From: DASXVU01 sp963732855
GTDB taxonomy: Archaea; Thermoplasmatota; Thermoplasmata; Methanomassiliicoccales; UBA472
DNA: 64,000 bases
Reading direction: 5' to 3'
NCBI GenBank assembly: GCA_963732855.1
Contig: CAVTBB010000001.1
Coordinates: forward strand, 1-64,000
Shown: in pieces, positions 8,830-19,588 of the stretch
How positions within the stretch are numbered: the stretch's first letter is position 1
Layout of the letters: each line of letters begins with the position of its first letter
The notes under the pieces: generated by a model
Seen by the model: only the letters and a program-made list of their open reading frames with translations
Database searches by the model: none
What the model was told of the DNA's origin: nothing
Translations under genes and position numbers: made by a program

Positions 8830-9714
8830 GACCGCGGGACGGGGCAAGATGACGAACTAGTAAGCGAGCTACCCGCTCAGTCGTTCATTTGGTGAATTCG
8901 GACGAGGATAAACAGACGAGCTAGCCTTTTCACCCATTCTGATCTCGGCCATCATGGTTGACGTTGAGAACTCAAGAACACTGATCGCACGGATCAATTA
9001 TCTCTGTGGCCGTCATTGTCTTCACGTGTCCCATTGCCGTAAAAATCCGAATATTTCATCGTCCTCTAATACCGTAGCAAATGATCGTGAAATTTAGTGG
9101 ACCTCAGGTCCCGATCTTATTAACTTCTTAATCGTCAACTTCCTTTTGCGTGAGCCTTGCAAATCCGCTATGGTCGCTATCTTTCCAAACTTGCGATTCA
9201 TTATTTCGTCTATGAACCGCGCGACTCCTCCATCGTCTATGGGTGCAGCAAAATGACGCACGCGGTGATATTCACCGGTTTTCACCTTGACGAAGATGGC
9301 GATTCAAGAAATGGCGGTTGGAGAACAGCTGGGTGCCAAGATCAGGGACAAGGGATACATGATGGATGAGCGGTTCGAACAATACCTGTAAGAGGTCACG
9401 GTGAACAAGAAGTATCTTAGCCAGGAATTATTGAAAGCACTTAAGATAGGGTCGGCCAACCGCGACAAATTGACCCATGCTCCATAAAGTTGGAAAGACG
9501 TATTGAAGGAATACCGTTGCCTATATCGTGGGTGGGGCCCCTGGCGATAAAGGGGAGACGCTATTGATCGGAATATAGCTCCGCTGTCGTCGCTGCAGTG
9601 TGTTGTCTCCACTCTATCTCTGTAGCTTCCGAGAATTTGCCCTGGAACGGAATTATTAATAGGTTTTAGTTGAATCCATAATGGGGAGTTGGATGTTCAG
9701 CAAGGCAGAAATTA
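8830..9714. other. Intergenic with decayed coding fragments
   Basis: I see no intact gene in these 885 bases. A minus-strand frame with a GTG start (9094-9285) reads FIDEIMNRKFGKIATIADLQ and could be a 63-residue gene or a remnant. On the plus strand, short open pieces (9296-9391, and 9401 to about 9487 reading NKKYLSQELLKALKIGSANR) look like fragments of former coding sequence. Confidence 0.35.
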
Positions 9715-10283
9715 GTGATAGTGTTAGTTTGCGTTCTAATAATCGGCGGGACGATGGCCGTATTATTCGCATATTCCAATCGTTCGGCAAATTCGGTCGA
9801 TCTCGCCGACAGATTCATACTCAGGCCGGGCGACCTCGAGGGTGGGGGAGCCTGGTTGGTGGAAAAGGAGTTGGGACCTCCCATTTTCCCAATGCAGAAT
9901 CAAAGCTCTTATCAATTTTGCCTATTCTATTATCATAACGTCTTCGTCTCAGAAATGTGATCGTCTGGAACAATACGGAAAGCGGTGCCAATAGTTTGCA
10001 TGAAGGGCAGAGAAATCTCGACAGCACGACGCTATATGGATCGACCCACCAGACCGAGAATATCTCTGTTGGCGATCACGGATATATTGCCAGGGTGGCT
10101 ACCAATACCTGGAATGTCAACTTCATCAGAGGCAACGTTACCGTTTCACTGCAATTCACGGATAATGCTATGGGCTTTCAACCAAACCATGATGAGAGAT
10201 ACCTTTACGAGGTCTCTATGGCGGTCTCCATGGTTCAGGACCTTGAGATTCTGGATTATCAGTCCTCGACTCAAAATAATTAG
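9715..10283 (+). pseudogene. Membrane-anchored surface protein, frameshifted
   Basis: A GTG start at 9715 leads into one N-terminal transmembrane helix (VLVCVLIIGGTMAVLFA) and then an exported-looking domain. The first frame stops at 9960 and the continuation (NTESGANSLHEGQRNLDS, WNVNFIRGNVTVSLQF) runs in the next frame from about 9957 to 10283. Restoring one base gives about 190 codons. The two halves fit together without overlap, which points to a single indel rather than two genes. Family not recognised. It could equally be an intact gene with a sequence error. Confidence 0.5.
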
Positions 10284-10618
10284 CGGAAAATGTTCGGATG
10301 ATTGCTCAGCACTATCTTTCAAACTTCCCAGCGTTCGCCCTGATAAGGGGAAATGGAGGTTCAATCCATTCATGGAAGTTCCCCTAAATCACCATGAGTC
10401 CCCTCTTATTCCTGGCTTGCTCAGAAAAATGCCGTTGTGTAAGGGCATCTTTCCGTTCTTAGGGATTAGGCATAAGGCTTGCATACTTCCATTGTGTCGG
10501 TTAGATTGGGGCCGAAAATTCTATTATCGTGCATATGTCTCATTATTCTAATATTGACGTGTCAAGTAAGCACACTGGCCCTTAGCCCGGAACGGCTCTC
10601 CAGATTTGGAGAGAACAG
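10284..10618. other. Intergenic, nothing recognised
   Basis: No supported gene on either strand. The segment separates the convergent ends of the frameshifted surface protein and the FN3 pseudogene. No clear terminator hairpin was found. Confidence 0.4.
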
Positions 10619-11904
10619 CTATTTGTCCCCCTCCCGCTTGTCCTTCCGCCTGCGAAGAACGAAGAACAATGCCGAAAATACACAGCCGATCGCGAGAACT
10701 GAAATGAATATCATGTCAGAATTGACGCTGTTCGGGCTTTCGCCTTTTAAGACAACATCGGGAATAGCGTTCAGGTCAGCCACTATTTGGTGCGCGCTGT
10801 GCTGATATGTGAAGTAAAGGACCCACGATGAATCCGTCGAGCTTAGTGCATAGCTCATATTCGCTCCATCGAGCATTATTCTTATGTCACTTCCGTTTGC
10901 AACCAGACCTTTACTGACGACGATCCTGGTGTATCCCGATGTCCCGGATGTTCCGCTGACAGTGAAGCCCAGTTCGTTGGAGGCTGAATCAAATGATAGG
11001 TTCGATAGCGTGGAATTGGACTGAACAGTGAAATATTGTTTGTCGGAGGATGTGACCGCCAGATTGGTAGTCGAGACCACCGGCAAATACTCATCATTTC
11101 CCACCCACGAGGCCTTTATGGTGAAATTGCCAGTGGCCGCAGGTATCCACTGGACCGTGCAGTCACCGTTCGAATCGCTCACTCCCGAGGAGATCTCGTT
11201 CCATGTCGACCCGTTCGTCACGCTGTATTGGAACACGACGCCGAGCCCCGAGATACTTTGGCCATCCTTGACCTGAGAAACGTGTGCGGTGAGCTTGATA
11301 GAATAAGCTAATGTCGTTGCCGTGGTGTCGCCAAAGGTCTCGATCTTTGCCAGGGAATATATGTGCATTTGCGAGGTGGTCTCCGAAGGTCTGGAATCCC
11401 CATATTGGTTACAGGCCACGACGAAGTAAGAGTACGTGTTCCCCCCGACGGTGGTACTGTCCACATAAGTCAGCACATTTGATCCAACTGAACCGATCAA
11501 GCTGGGAATGTTGCCAGAATCGGAACGGAATATCTTGTATGACGTCAGATTACTACGGTAAAAACTGACTGGTCATCGGGGAGTTCGACGCCGACTTGCC
11601 AGACGGTCTCGATCTTGGGGTACAAGGGGTCGGCAGTAAAAACATCGTCGAACCGATATAACATTACATTTTCCTGATAAATAACATAATAGTCAATGAT
11701 ATCTCCACCATCGGAAACCGGTGCGGTCCAGGTGAGGGAAACTTGTTCATAACCTGCTACTGCGGTCAGCCCGGTCGGGACACCTGGTAATGAAGGGCTT
11801 TCATCTGCTGCAACCATACCTGCCCCGAATACGATCAATGCGCTCGAAAGTAAAATCAGAGAAATGACTATGGCTCTCTCAACTATCTTTATCCCCTTTT
11901 CCAT
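10619..11904 (-). pseudogene. Collapsed FN3 surface protein (internal deletion plus frameshift)
   Basis: The first 119 codons (11904 down to 11545) match the start of the intact protein at 12997-16959: signal peptide MEKGIKIVERAIVISLILLS, then the first FN3 half ending at VGVELPDDQ. The remainder (down to 10619) matches only its last FN3 module, Ig-like domain and C-terminal anchor (VFSALFFVLRRRKDKREGDK). About nine FN3 modules are missing between them and the frame changes near 11550, so the copy looks like the product of recombination between repeats. The upstream region is also shared with the paralogue. It cannot give a full protein unless the frame break is a sequence error. Confidence 0.75.
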
Positions 11905-12051
11905 CGGAAATCCCCAATGGGATGTATATTGATTGGTTGATGGCTTAAGAGTTTAGGCATACTATCTGTTGGTTATCGAGGTATCCTTCTGTTCGTCGTT
12001 TCTACGTCCATCGATTCATATACAAAGAACATCAAAATCAAACAAGATCTT

Positions 12052-12417
12052 ATGGAAAAGACAAACAAGCAGGAAGAGAAGAAGGCGGACGGGGAAAGTG
12101 CCGTGCTCGAAAGAATTGCCAAGATGCCGGAACCCTATCGCGCCATGGGCGAGCGGCTCCATGTGATCATCAAAGCTAACGCACCTACCCTCTCGCCGAA
12201 GGTCTGGTATGGGATGCCCGGATATGCCAAGGACGGCAAGGTCGTCTGTTTCTTCCGCAGCGGGGAGAAGTTCAAGGAGAGATACATGACGCTCGGCTTC
12301 AACGATGTGGCGAACCTCGACGAGGGTGCCATGTGGCCGATAGCATTCGCGTTGAAAGAATTGACTGCCGCCGAAGAGGAAAGTATCGCCGTTCTCGTGA
12401 AGAAAGCAGTGGGCTGA
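12052..12417 (+). CDS. DUF1801 family protein (YdhG-like fold)
   Basis: The 121-residue product has the DUF1801 layout: a first helix (VLERIAKMPEPYRAMGERLH), then APTLSPKVWYGMPGYAKDGK, the family's signature around the YGMP turn, then VVCFFRSGEKFKERYMTLGF and a terminal helix. The fold resembles frataxin-like iron chaperones, but biochemical function is generally not known. The ATG at 12052 lies about 30 bases after a CATATACAAAG box, consistent with a very short leader; no Shine-Dalgarno is seen. It is a single gene, divergent from the FN3 pseudogene. Confidence 0.7.
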   Translation: MEKTNKQEEKKADGESAVLERIAKMPEPYRAMGERLHVIIKANAPTLSPKVWYGMPGYAKDGKVVCFFRSGEKFKERYMTLGFNDVANLDEGAMWPIAFALKELTAAEEESIAVLVKKAVG

Positions 12418-12759
12418 GAACCAAGTTCGCCTCCTTGCCCAGAACTCTTTATATTGAAGGTCGGGAGAAATTGGTGAATTGGGAAAATGGTTAAGCATCT
12501 GAACCATTTCGGCCTCAACCATTGAATATTGTGAATATGAAGAAATGGTTTGATCCATCTTACATATCCTCACGGGCAATCTGCCCGAATTAGAAGCATC
12601 CTGCCAGGTTAGATGGTTATCATCAACCTACTTCAAAGGGGATGCTCAGGCGGTTGAAAAGTGGTTAATAGGTGTTAAGAGGTCGTTTCCGGTTGGTAGC
12701 CTTTATATTGAGGAGACTACCAATTATCTGTAAATGGTATTTAAAGAAGGTATGATAAC

Positions 12760-12918
12760 ATGAGTAAAAAAGATGAAATGTTGGATTCTGAGATAGAGAA
12801 GAATAAAGAGATATCGAAAACGTTACGAATTGACCGACGGATGCCATATTATAAGGCAGTGGTAGTCGTAATAATAATTCTAGTTGTCATCGTGGCTATC
12901 TGGTATCTAATAAAGTAG
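12760..12918 (+). CDS. Small single-pass membrane protein, 52 aa
   Basis: An ATG at 12760 follows AAGAAGG (12744-12750) at good spacing. The first half is soluble and charged (SKKDEMLDSEIEKNKEISKT). The second half is one strongly hydrophobic helix (AVVVVIIILVVIVAIWYLI) ending two residues from the stop, like a tail-anchored protein. It sits between the two FN3 surface-protein genes, on the opposite strand. No family recognised. Confidence 0.6.
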   Translation: MSKKDEMLDSEIEKNKEISKTLRIDRRMPYYKAVVVVIIILVVIVAIWYLIK

Positions 12919-12996
12919 TGGTTTCCCTAGATCAAGGCGATGACCACTGGTCGTGCAGTGAAGAAACTAGCACATGCCTCCTGATTTGGAGATCAC

Positions 12997-15900
12997 TTAA
13001 TTGTCACCCTCCTGCTTGTCTTTCTGCCTGCGAAGAATGAAAAACAATGCCGAAAATACACAGCCGATCACGAGAACTGAAATGAACATCGTGTCAGTAT
13101 TGACGCTATTTGGACTATCGCCCTTTACTTCAATACTGGAAAGTATATCCAGATCTGCCACTATCTTGTGCGAGCTGTGATGATACATGAAGTAAAGTAT
13201 CCAGGATGAACCGGTGGAACTTAGCTGACAGTTCATTTCTGATCCATCCAAGGATACCTTGATTTCCGAACCGTTAGCTACCAACTCCTTGCTTATTACG
13301 ATCCGCGAATAACCGTATGTGCCCGTCTCGCCGCTCACATTGAAGCGCAATTTCTTGTTATCCGAGTTGAAGGACAGATTGGAAATGGTCGAGTTCGATT
13401 GTACCGTGAAGAAAATTTTGTCTGAAGATGATGTGATTGCTAGACTCATTATCGAAGTCGACGCCTGATAGGCGGCATTACCCGCCCAGGTACCCTTAAG
13501 CATGTAAACGCTTGTCGCGGTGGGGATCCATTGGCTAGAGAAGTTCCCTGCGGAAGATGTATCGACAGAGGACATCTCTATCCAAGTCAGACCATTGTTG
13601 ACACTATAGCACAGGTCGACGTTTAAGCCGCTGACCGGCATGCCTCCGTTCATTGTCTTAACATCACCGGTTATGGTGATGACAATCCCAATCGAGCTAG
13701 AGACTGAATCGGTCTCCATTTCGAGGTTGATAGCGGTTGAAGCAGAAACGGGGCCAATCTCATTGCTTGGAATGGAGGTACCAAGCTGATTGACGGCCTT
13801 TACAAAATAATAATAGTTCGTTCCAAGAGCTATTGCTTTATCCGTATAGGAATTGCCTGAACTATTGACCAATGGTGATTCCGTTCCAGTGGAAGTTCCT
13901 CTGAAAATCAAATACGTTATCGAGTATCCTCCATTGTCCACGGGCAAGGACCATTGGAGGACGATTCCGCTATCGATCGTAGACATGGAAACATTCAGCG
14001 GTTCTGATGGCACGGTTTGTGTCGGAGTAACAATAACGTAGGAATAGGGGCCGATTCCCGCTGAATTGTATGCCGCGATTGAGAAATTTCGGCTTTGACC
14101 ATTAGTAAGGCCGGTTATGTTGCATGTTAAACCTGTAAGGTTGCTAAATATCTCGGTACCGTCCTGATCAACAACATAATGATCGATGGCCATCCCGCCG
14201 TTATCGCTGGGAACATCCCATCTTAGAGTTACGAATGTGTTGCCAGTGGTGGCGGTCAAACTGGTAGGAGCATTCGGTACAGTGTATGGCGTGGCTTGGA
14301 CAGCTCTCGACTGGGCGCTTGTACCGGCTGCATTGTGTGCTGCAGCTGTGAAGGAATACAATTCGCCGTTCACCAGTCCAGTAATCGTTCCGGAGGTGGC
14401 GATGAAGTGTTTGACATCGATGTCATTTTGATACACCACATAATAATCGATCTCCGCACCGCCATCATTTTCTGGAGGCAACCATGACAAATCGACCTTC
14501 CATTCACCCGGTGTAGCGATCAGACCAGTAGGATTGCCTGCTGTATCGGCTCTCGGAGTTGCAAAAACGACGGAAGGTGAACTCTCTACCTCTGGCGGAG
14601 ATCCTTGCCCACGAGTATCAAAGTAGCGGGAGGTGATAGTAAAATTGTAAGTTTGGCCATTGGTCAGTCCACTGATCCCAATGGATTCATCTGGGGTTTG
14701 TGCTACCTTAACCCCATCTTGATATACAAAGAACCCAGCGATGGATAACTCTCCAAGGTTGCTGGAACCATTCCAGGTAAGGAGTACTTGGCCGTTGCCA
14801 GAGGTCGCTATGAGATCAGTTGGTGCACCAGGAACGGTCATCGGAATCGCAGAAACTATGCTATATGGGCCATCTCCCGCAGCGTTGTGGGCAGCAATGG
14901 AAAAATTATTGGAATGGCCATTGGTCAGATCATTGATCTTGACCGAGCGGTTAGGTGTGTGTACTATATCGACACCCTCCAGGCAAATGACATAATATTG
15001 TATTATGGATCCTCCGTTGCCCTCGGGATTCCACCAGGCTAGTGAAACATATCCATCTCCCGTGGAGATCAAAATGTGAATGACCGTGGAGGGCGTGGTA
15101 TAAGGAATGGCCGTTAATAGATCACATTGTGGGCCAGTTCCTGCTGCGTTGTGTGCCGCTACTGTGAAACTGTAGGTTTGGCCACCGTACCATTCACTCA
15201 CATTCAATCCAGTGATGTTAGTTGCGAATACCTGGTAATGATCTGGAAGTTCAATACCGTCCTGATAAATGACATAGTGGTCAATGGCGCTTCCGCCATC
15301 GAACGCAGGCGCAGTCCAGTTTAGGGAGACCTGGGAATTGCCTGGAACTGCATTCAACCCGGTCGGAGCATCCGGTAAGGAATACGGGGTAGATAGCTTT
15401 GTGATCGATTGCGGCCCAATGCCTGCGAGATTGTGAGCGGAAATAGTGAATGAATAAGTCTGTCCATTGACCAAACCAGAGATGGTGGTCGATGGTCCAC
15501 TAAGATGGTATGGCAACGCTATCCCATCCTGGTACATAATGTAGTAGTCGATCGACCTGCCGCCATCGATGTTTGGTGCAGCCCAGTTAAAGATTACTTG
15601 GCCGTTGCCAGGAACGGCTGCATATCCTGTCGGAGCGTCAGGAACAGTGTAAGGAGTCGCCTGGACGGCGCTCGATTTTGGACTTAAGCCGACGTAATTG
15701 TGAGCGGAAATAGTGAACGAGTAGGATTGACCATTGATCAGTCCAACGATTATCTCAGAATTGCCATTGACATGCATGACATCGATGTCATTTTGATACA
15801 CCACGTAATAATCGATCTCCGCACCGCCATCATTTTCTGGAGGCAACCATGACAAACCTATCTGCGCGTTGCCGGGCATAGCCGTCAGACCAGTTGGGGC

Positions 15901-16959
15901 GCTGCTCGACTCCGGTCCAGGGGTGGCTAAAACGCCCGATGATCGCGGCCCCTCATTCCAGAGTCCATATCGGTCATAATTAAGAGCATTATAGGCAGAG
16001 ACGGAAAAAATGTAGGTATGGTTATTGGTCAAACCAGTGACCGTAATGGATGTATCCCGAGAACTCCCCACCTTAATGCCATCTTGATATACGTTGTAAC
16101 CTTCTATGAAAGACCCTGCACTATTGGCAGGGGCAGACCAGGTAAGAGATACATTTCCGTTGTCAGAGGTCGCAGAGAGACCAGTCGGTGCATCAGGGGT
16201 AGCCATCGGAACAGCCGTTACGTTGCTATGAGGACCGTCTCCTGCTGCATTATGTAGGGCGACGGAAAAATTGTAGCTCTGACCATTGGTGAGGCCAGTG
16301 ATCGTTGCATTCCCTCCTTGAGGAAGAGGGATGACGTGCATAATATCGACTCCATCCTGATAAATTACGTGAAAGAGTATCGGGGATCCCCCATCTGAAT
16401 TTCGAGAAAACATGTGCAAATACCAGTCAATGTGAACTTGCCCATCTCCCGAATCGATTTCGGTCCAAAATCCTTCATAAGGGGTGGTGAATGGGTTGGA
16501 TATTGCAGGAACGCTCTTTGGACCGATTCCGGCTTCATTATGTGCCGCTACCGTGAAACGGTAAGTCCAGATATAATCCAATGTAAGATCCTGATGTGGT
16601 AGACCTATAATTTTTGCCATTAAAATTGTCGGGTCATCTGGGAGTTCGATACCGACGCGCCATTCGGTCTCATTTACGGAAGATCCAGGGAAGAACTCGT
16701 CGTCATTGTAATAAGTATAACCCGTTTCCCGATAAATAATATAATAGTCGATAGCACTGCTACCGACGGAAGCCGGTGCGGTCCATTGCAGAATCACATT
16801 TTCATTGCCCGGTACTGCGGTCAGCCCGATCGGGACGCCTGGTAATGATGGGCCCTCGTCTGCTACAACCACCCCAGCTCCGAATATGATCAATGCGCTT
16901 GAAAGTAAAATCAGAGAAACGACTATGGTTCTCTCAACTATCTTTATCCCCTTTTCCAT
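12997..16959 (-). CDS. Large secreted FN3-repeat surface protein, C-terminally anchored
   Basis: This 1320-residue protein opens with a signal peptide (VERTIVVSLILLSSALIIFG) and continues with about eleven fibronectin type III modules of 95-110 residues, each starting like APTGLTAVPGNGQVxLxW and ending near the NGQxYxFxIxAHN strand. An Ig-like domain (about 1085-1190) and a domain starting FFTVQSNSTISNLSF follow. The protein ends with a membrane helix (VLVIGCVFSALFFIL) and a short basic/acidic tail, so it is exported and tethered at the cell surface. Adhesion or cell-envelope structure is the likely role, by analogy. A truncated tandem paralogue lies downstream at 10619-11904. Confidence 0.8.
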   Translation of the reverse strand: MEKGIKIVERTIVVSLILLSSALIIFGAGVVVADEGPSLPGVPIGLTAVPGNENVILQWTAPASVGSSAIDYYIIYRETGYTYYNDDEFFPGSSVNETEWRVGIELPDDPTILMAKIIGLPHQDLTLDYIWTYRFTVAAHNEAGIGPKSVPAISNPFTTPYEGFWTEIDSGDGQVHIDWYLHMFSRNSDGGSPILFHVIYQDGVDIMHVIPLPQGGNATITGLTNGQSYNFSVALHNAAGDGPHSNVTAVPMATPDAPTGLSATSDNGNVSLTWSAPANSAGSFIEGYNVYQDGIKVGSSRDTSITVTGLTNNHTYIFSVSAYNALNYDRYGLWNEGPRSSGVLATPGPESSSAPTGLTAMPGNAQIGLSWLPPENDGGAEIDYYVVYQNDIDVMHVNGNSEIIVGLINGQSYSFTISAHNYVGLSPKSSAVQATPYTVPDAPTGYAAVPGNGQVIFNWAAPNIDGGRSIDYYIMYQDGIALPYHLSGPSTTISGLVNGQTYSFTISAHNLAGIGPQSITKLSTPYSLPDAPTGLNAVPGNSQVSLNWTAPAFDGGSAIDHYVIYQDGIELPDHYQVFATNITGLNVSEWYGGQTYSFTVAAHNAAGTGPQCDLLTAIPYTTPSTVIHILISTGDGYVSLAWWNPEGNGGSIIQYYVICLEGVDIVHTPNRSVKINDLTNGHSNNFSIAAHNAAGDGPYSIVSAIPMTVPGAPTDLIATSGNGQVLLTWNGSSNLGELSIAGFFVYQDGVKVAQTPDESIGISGLTNGQTYNFTITSRYFDTRGQGSPPEVESSPSVVFATPRADTAGNPTGLIATPGEWKVDLSWLPPENDGGAEIDYYVVYQNDIDVKHFIATSGTITGLVNGELYSFTAAAHNAAGTSAQSRAVQATPYTVPNAPTSLTATTGNTFVTLRWDVPSDNGGMAIDHYVVDQDGTEIFSNLTGLTCNITGLTNGQSRNFSIAAYNSAGIGPYSYVIVTPTQTVPSEPLNVSMSTIDSGIVLQWSLPVDNGGYSITYLIFRGTSTGTESPLVNSSGNSYTDKAIALGTNYYYFVKAVNQLGTSIPSNEIGPVSASTAINLEMETDSVSSSIGIVITITGDVKTMNGGMPVSGLNVDLCYSVNNGLTWIEMSSVDTSSAGNFSSQWIPTATSVYMLKGTWAGNAAYQASTSIMSLAITSSSDKIFFTVQSNSTISNLSFNSDNKKLRFNVSGETGTYGYSRIVISKELVANGSEIKVSLDGSEMNCQLSSTGSSWILYFMYHHSSHKIVADLDILSSIEVKGDSPNSVNTDTMFISVLVIGCVFSALFFILRRQKDKQEGDN

Positions 16960-17433
16960 CGGAAACCCCCAATGGGATGCATATTGATTGGTTGATGGCT
17001 TAAGGTTTTAGGCATACCATCTGGTTGGAAACCATCAATACCCCTCTGTTGCCTAACGATTCTATCAAGAGAACGAAATAAAGGCGTTAATGATCGAACT
17101 CGACCGGTTTCTCGCTTCTTTTCTCCAGGGGTTGACTGATGTCGAAAAGGCATTTTAGTTTCTCTCCAGTCTTTTCGCACAACATAAAGATCACTCGGCC
17201 TACTGCAAATACTGGATAGGGGGAAATTTCTTACGCTATTCCTGGTCTGTGCCTGCTAGATTCGATCACTTTCGGATCCGGAACTCGGCGATAAAATAAT
17301 GATGTTACGACCACTTCACACGGGATTCAACACTTTTTCTCTAAACCCGAACAAATCTTTCGAACTAACGAGGGCCAATTAGGTTATCATTAATAGGATA
17401 CTGCCGTTTCAATCACATTCATTCCGCAGGTGC
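16960..17433. other. Intergenic, divergent promoter region
   Basis: The part next to the FN3 gene (about 16960-17020) is nearly the same as the region upstream of the collapsed paralogue (about 11905-11970), so the duplication included the promoter. The remaining bases up to the hydantoinase-family gene hold nothing I recognise. Confidence 0.5.
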
Positions 17434-19413
17434 GTGACCGACATTCCTTTCACAAACAACGATCCAAAGATCATCTATGGTCTGGGCATTGACGCAGGTG
17501 GCACCTACACGGATGCGGTGATCGTGGATATTCAGAAAGCGACGGTGCTAGCCAAATCCAAGGCGAGGACCACTCATTGCGATCTCAGCATCGGCTTGAG
17601 GGAGGCAGTGGACATGGTGCTTGGCGTTCTCGAAGATGACAATTTCGAGCCCCGCCTGGTCGGCGTATCCACCACTCTCGCAACCAATTCCGTTCTGGAA
17701 GGGAAAGGGGGGCGGGTCGGACTCATCGGTCTCGGATGGAAACCGGAGGAAGGTCAGGAATTCGGCGCCAGGAAACAATATTTCCTGTCCGGGGGACACG
17801 ATGTCCGAGGCCGTATGCAAGATTCACTGGACTTGGTGGGGGTGAGATCAGCGATCGAGGAAATGGCCAATAGTGTCGACTCCATCGTGGTGTCTGGTCT
17901 TTTCAGCGTCTACAATTCCCTCCACGAGATTGAGGTGAAGCGCCTCATCATCGAAAGATGCGATATCCCGGTGGTCATGGGTCACGAGCTGACCGGTGAG
18001 CTCGGCATCTATGAACGCACGGTCACAGGAGTGCTCAACGCCGGATTGATCCCTGTCCTGAGCGACTTCCTGAAAAAGGTCCAAGAGATAATGGATAGAA
18101 GGGGGTTCAGAGCCCCGATAATGATCTTCAAGGGCGATGGGACGCTGATGAACATCAAGGCGGCCATCAGACGACCGGTGGACACTTTGCTCTCCGGACC
18201 GGCCGCAAGCGCCATGGGCGGAAAGCTTCTCTCCGGGCGGGACAATTGCATCGTGATCGACATCGGAGGAACATCCACCGATATTGCGGTCGTAGAGAAT
18301 GGAAGGTCGAGGATATCTGCGGATGGCGCGATCGTCGGGTCATGGCCGACCAGGGTCGAGGCGGTTAACGCCTGGACCGTAGGCTTGGGAGGAGACTCGG
18401 AGATATGGGTGTCTAAGAAGCAGGGTCTAAGGATCGGTCCTCAGAGGGTGACCCCGTTGTGCTTTGCCGCATCCTCATTCCCAGGATTGGTAGAGAAGAT
18501 GATGGAACTTGGCGAGGCGAGGTTCATCTTTGCCCCTCCTCGGATGTTTGATCGTCTGTCTTCATCCGAACAGAAGATCGTCGATCACCTATGGGCGAAC
18601 GGTCCAAAGACACTCGATGAATTGAAGCTAGCCTTAGCTGAGATCTATCTTATGGAAATGCACATAAGGTCTCTATGGAGCCAAGGGGCCATCGAGATCA
18701 TCGGACTAACCCCCACGGATGTTCTTCATGCCGCAGGCATCTATACCGAGGGCGATACGAAGGCCTCCGAGCTCGGTATCCGAATATTCGCCATCGCGCT
18801 GAATATGAAAGAAAGCGAACTGACGAAAAAGATCATCGAAATGGTATCGTCGCGCATAGCCGAAGAACTGGTCAAGAAGGTGCTCTCAGATGAATTCGGG
18901 GAACTGCCTAGGTCGGACGTCCTTCAGCAAATGATCGAAAGAATGAGCGGAAGCCGTTCATATCCCAATTTTGAAATGAAAGTGAAGATAGGTCATCCAG
19001 TGATAGGGCTGGGTGGACCAGCGGGTGCATTCATCCCCTCTCTGGCCGAACGGTTGGACGCCAACGTTGTGATACCGGACAATTTTGACGTCGGAAATGC
19101 GATCGGAGCTGTATGCGGTCATGTCTCTGAATTCGTTGACGTCTTTGTTTATCCGCGCGATAAAGGCTATGCGGTCTACTCGGTCTTCTCCACCCCCATC
19201 TTCTACACACTGGAGCGGGATGCTATCACAAAGGCCAAGGAGATGGCGTCGCTCCATGCCCTGGAACGGGCCAGGAACGTGGGCGGATTCGATCTCAACG
19301 TGGAATTTAAGATCGAGGAAGAAAGAGAAAAATCGGAAAGCGTACTAGGAAAGGACGCACTCCTTCAGATGCGCGTTCGAGCCCGAGCGGTCGGAAAACC
19401 GGTAGTCACATGA
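17434..19413 (+). CDS. Hydantoinase/oxoprolinase-family protein (HyuA-like), copy 1
   Basis: This 659-residue ASKHA-type ATPase shows the expected phosphate-binding blocks: YGLGIDAGGTYTDAVIVD near the N-terminus, GVSTTLATNSVLEGKGG, and DNCIVIDIGGTSTDIAVV at about 270-290. The family uses ATP to open or activate cyclic amides such as hydantoins or 5-oxoproline, usually with a HyuB partner; none is encoded here. Residues about 370-430 hold an insertion (SSEQKIVDHLWANGPKTLDE) that looks like a winged helix. Start is GTG at 17434, just ahead of the conserved region. A paralogue lies at 57611. Substrate unknown. Confidence 0.75.
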   Translation: MTDIPFTNNDPKIIYGLGIDAGGTYTDAVIVDIQKATVLAKSKARTTHCDLSIGLREAVDMVLGVLEDDNFEPRLVGVSTTLATNSVLEGKGGRVGLIGLGWKPEEGQEFGARKQYFLSGGHDVRGRMQDSLDLVGVRSAIEEMANSVDSIVVSGLFSVYNSLHEIEVKRLIIERCDIPVVMGHELTGELGIYERTVTGVLNAGLIPVLSDFLKKVQEIMDRRGFRAPIMIFKGDGTLMNIKAAIRRPVDTLLSGPAASAMGGKLLSGRDNCIVIDIGGTSTDIAVVENGRSRISADGAIVGSWPTRVEAVNAWTVGLGGDSEIWVSKKQGLRIGPQRVTPLCFAASSFPGLVEKMMELGEARFIFAPPRMFDRLSSSEQKIVDHLWANGPKTLDELKLALAEIYLMEMHIRSLWSQGAIEIIGLTPTDVLHAAGIYTEGDTKASELGIRIFAIALNMKESELTKKIIEMVSSRIAEELVKKVLSDEFGELPRSDVLQQMIERMSGSRSYPNFEMKVKIGHPVIGLGGPAGAFIPSLAERLDANVVIPDNFDVGNAIGAVCGHVSEFVDVFVYPRDKGYAVYSVFSTPIFYTLERDAITKAKEMASLHALERARNVGGFDLNVEFKIEEEREKSESVLGKDALLQMRVRARAVGKPVVT

Positions 19414-19588
19414 AAGGATCGTTTCGAGTGAATACAAGCAACGGCATTGTTTGAAAGGCGATCAACTCGAATCCCGAACTTTCAGCGGGAACCTAATTTC
19501 TTTTAATTGATTGAGGCGAGAACGACCTTCGAGAGAATCGACATGTGCTCGGACTGGGTCTGGTGTATGACTGGAGCCTGTGGAGCCC

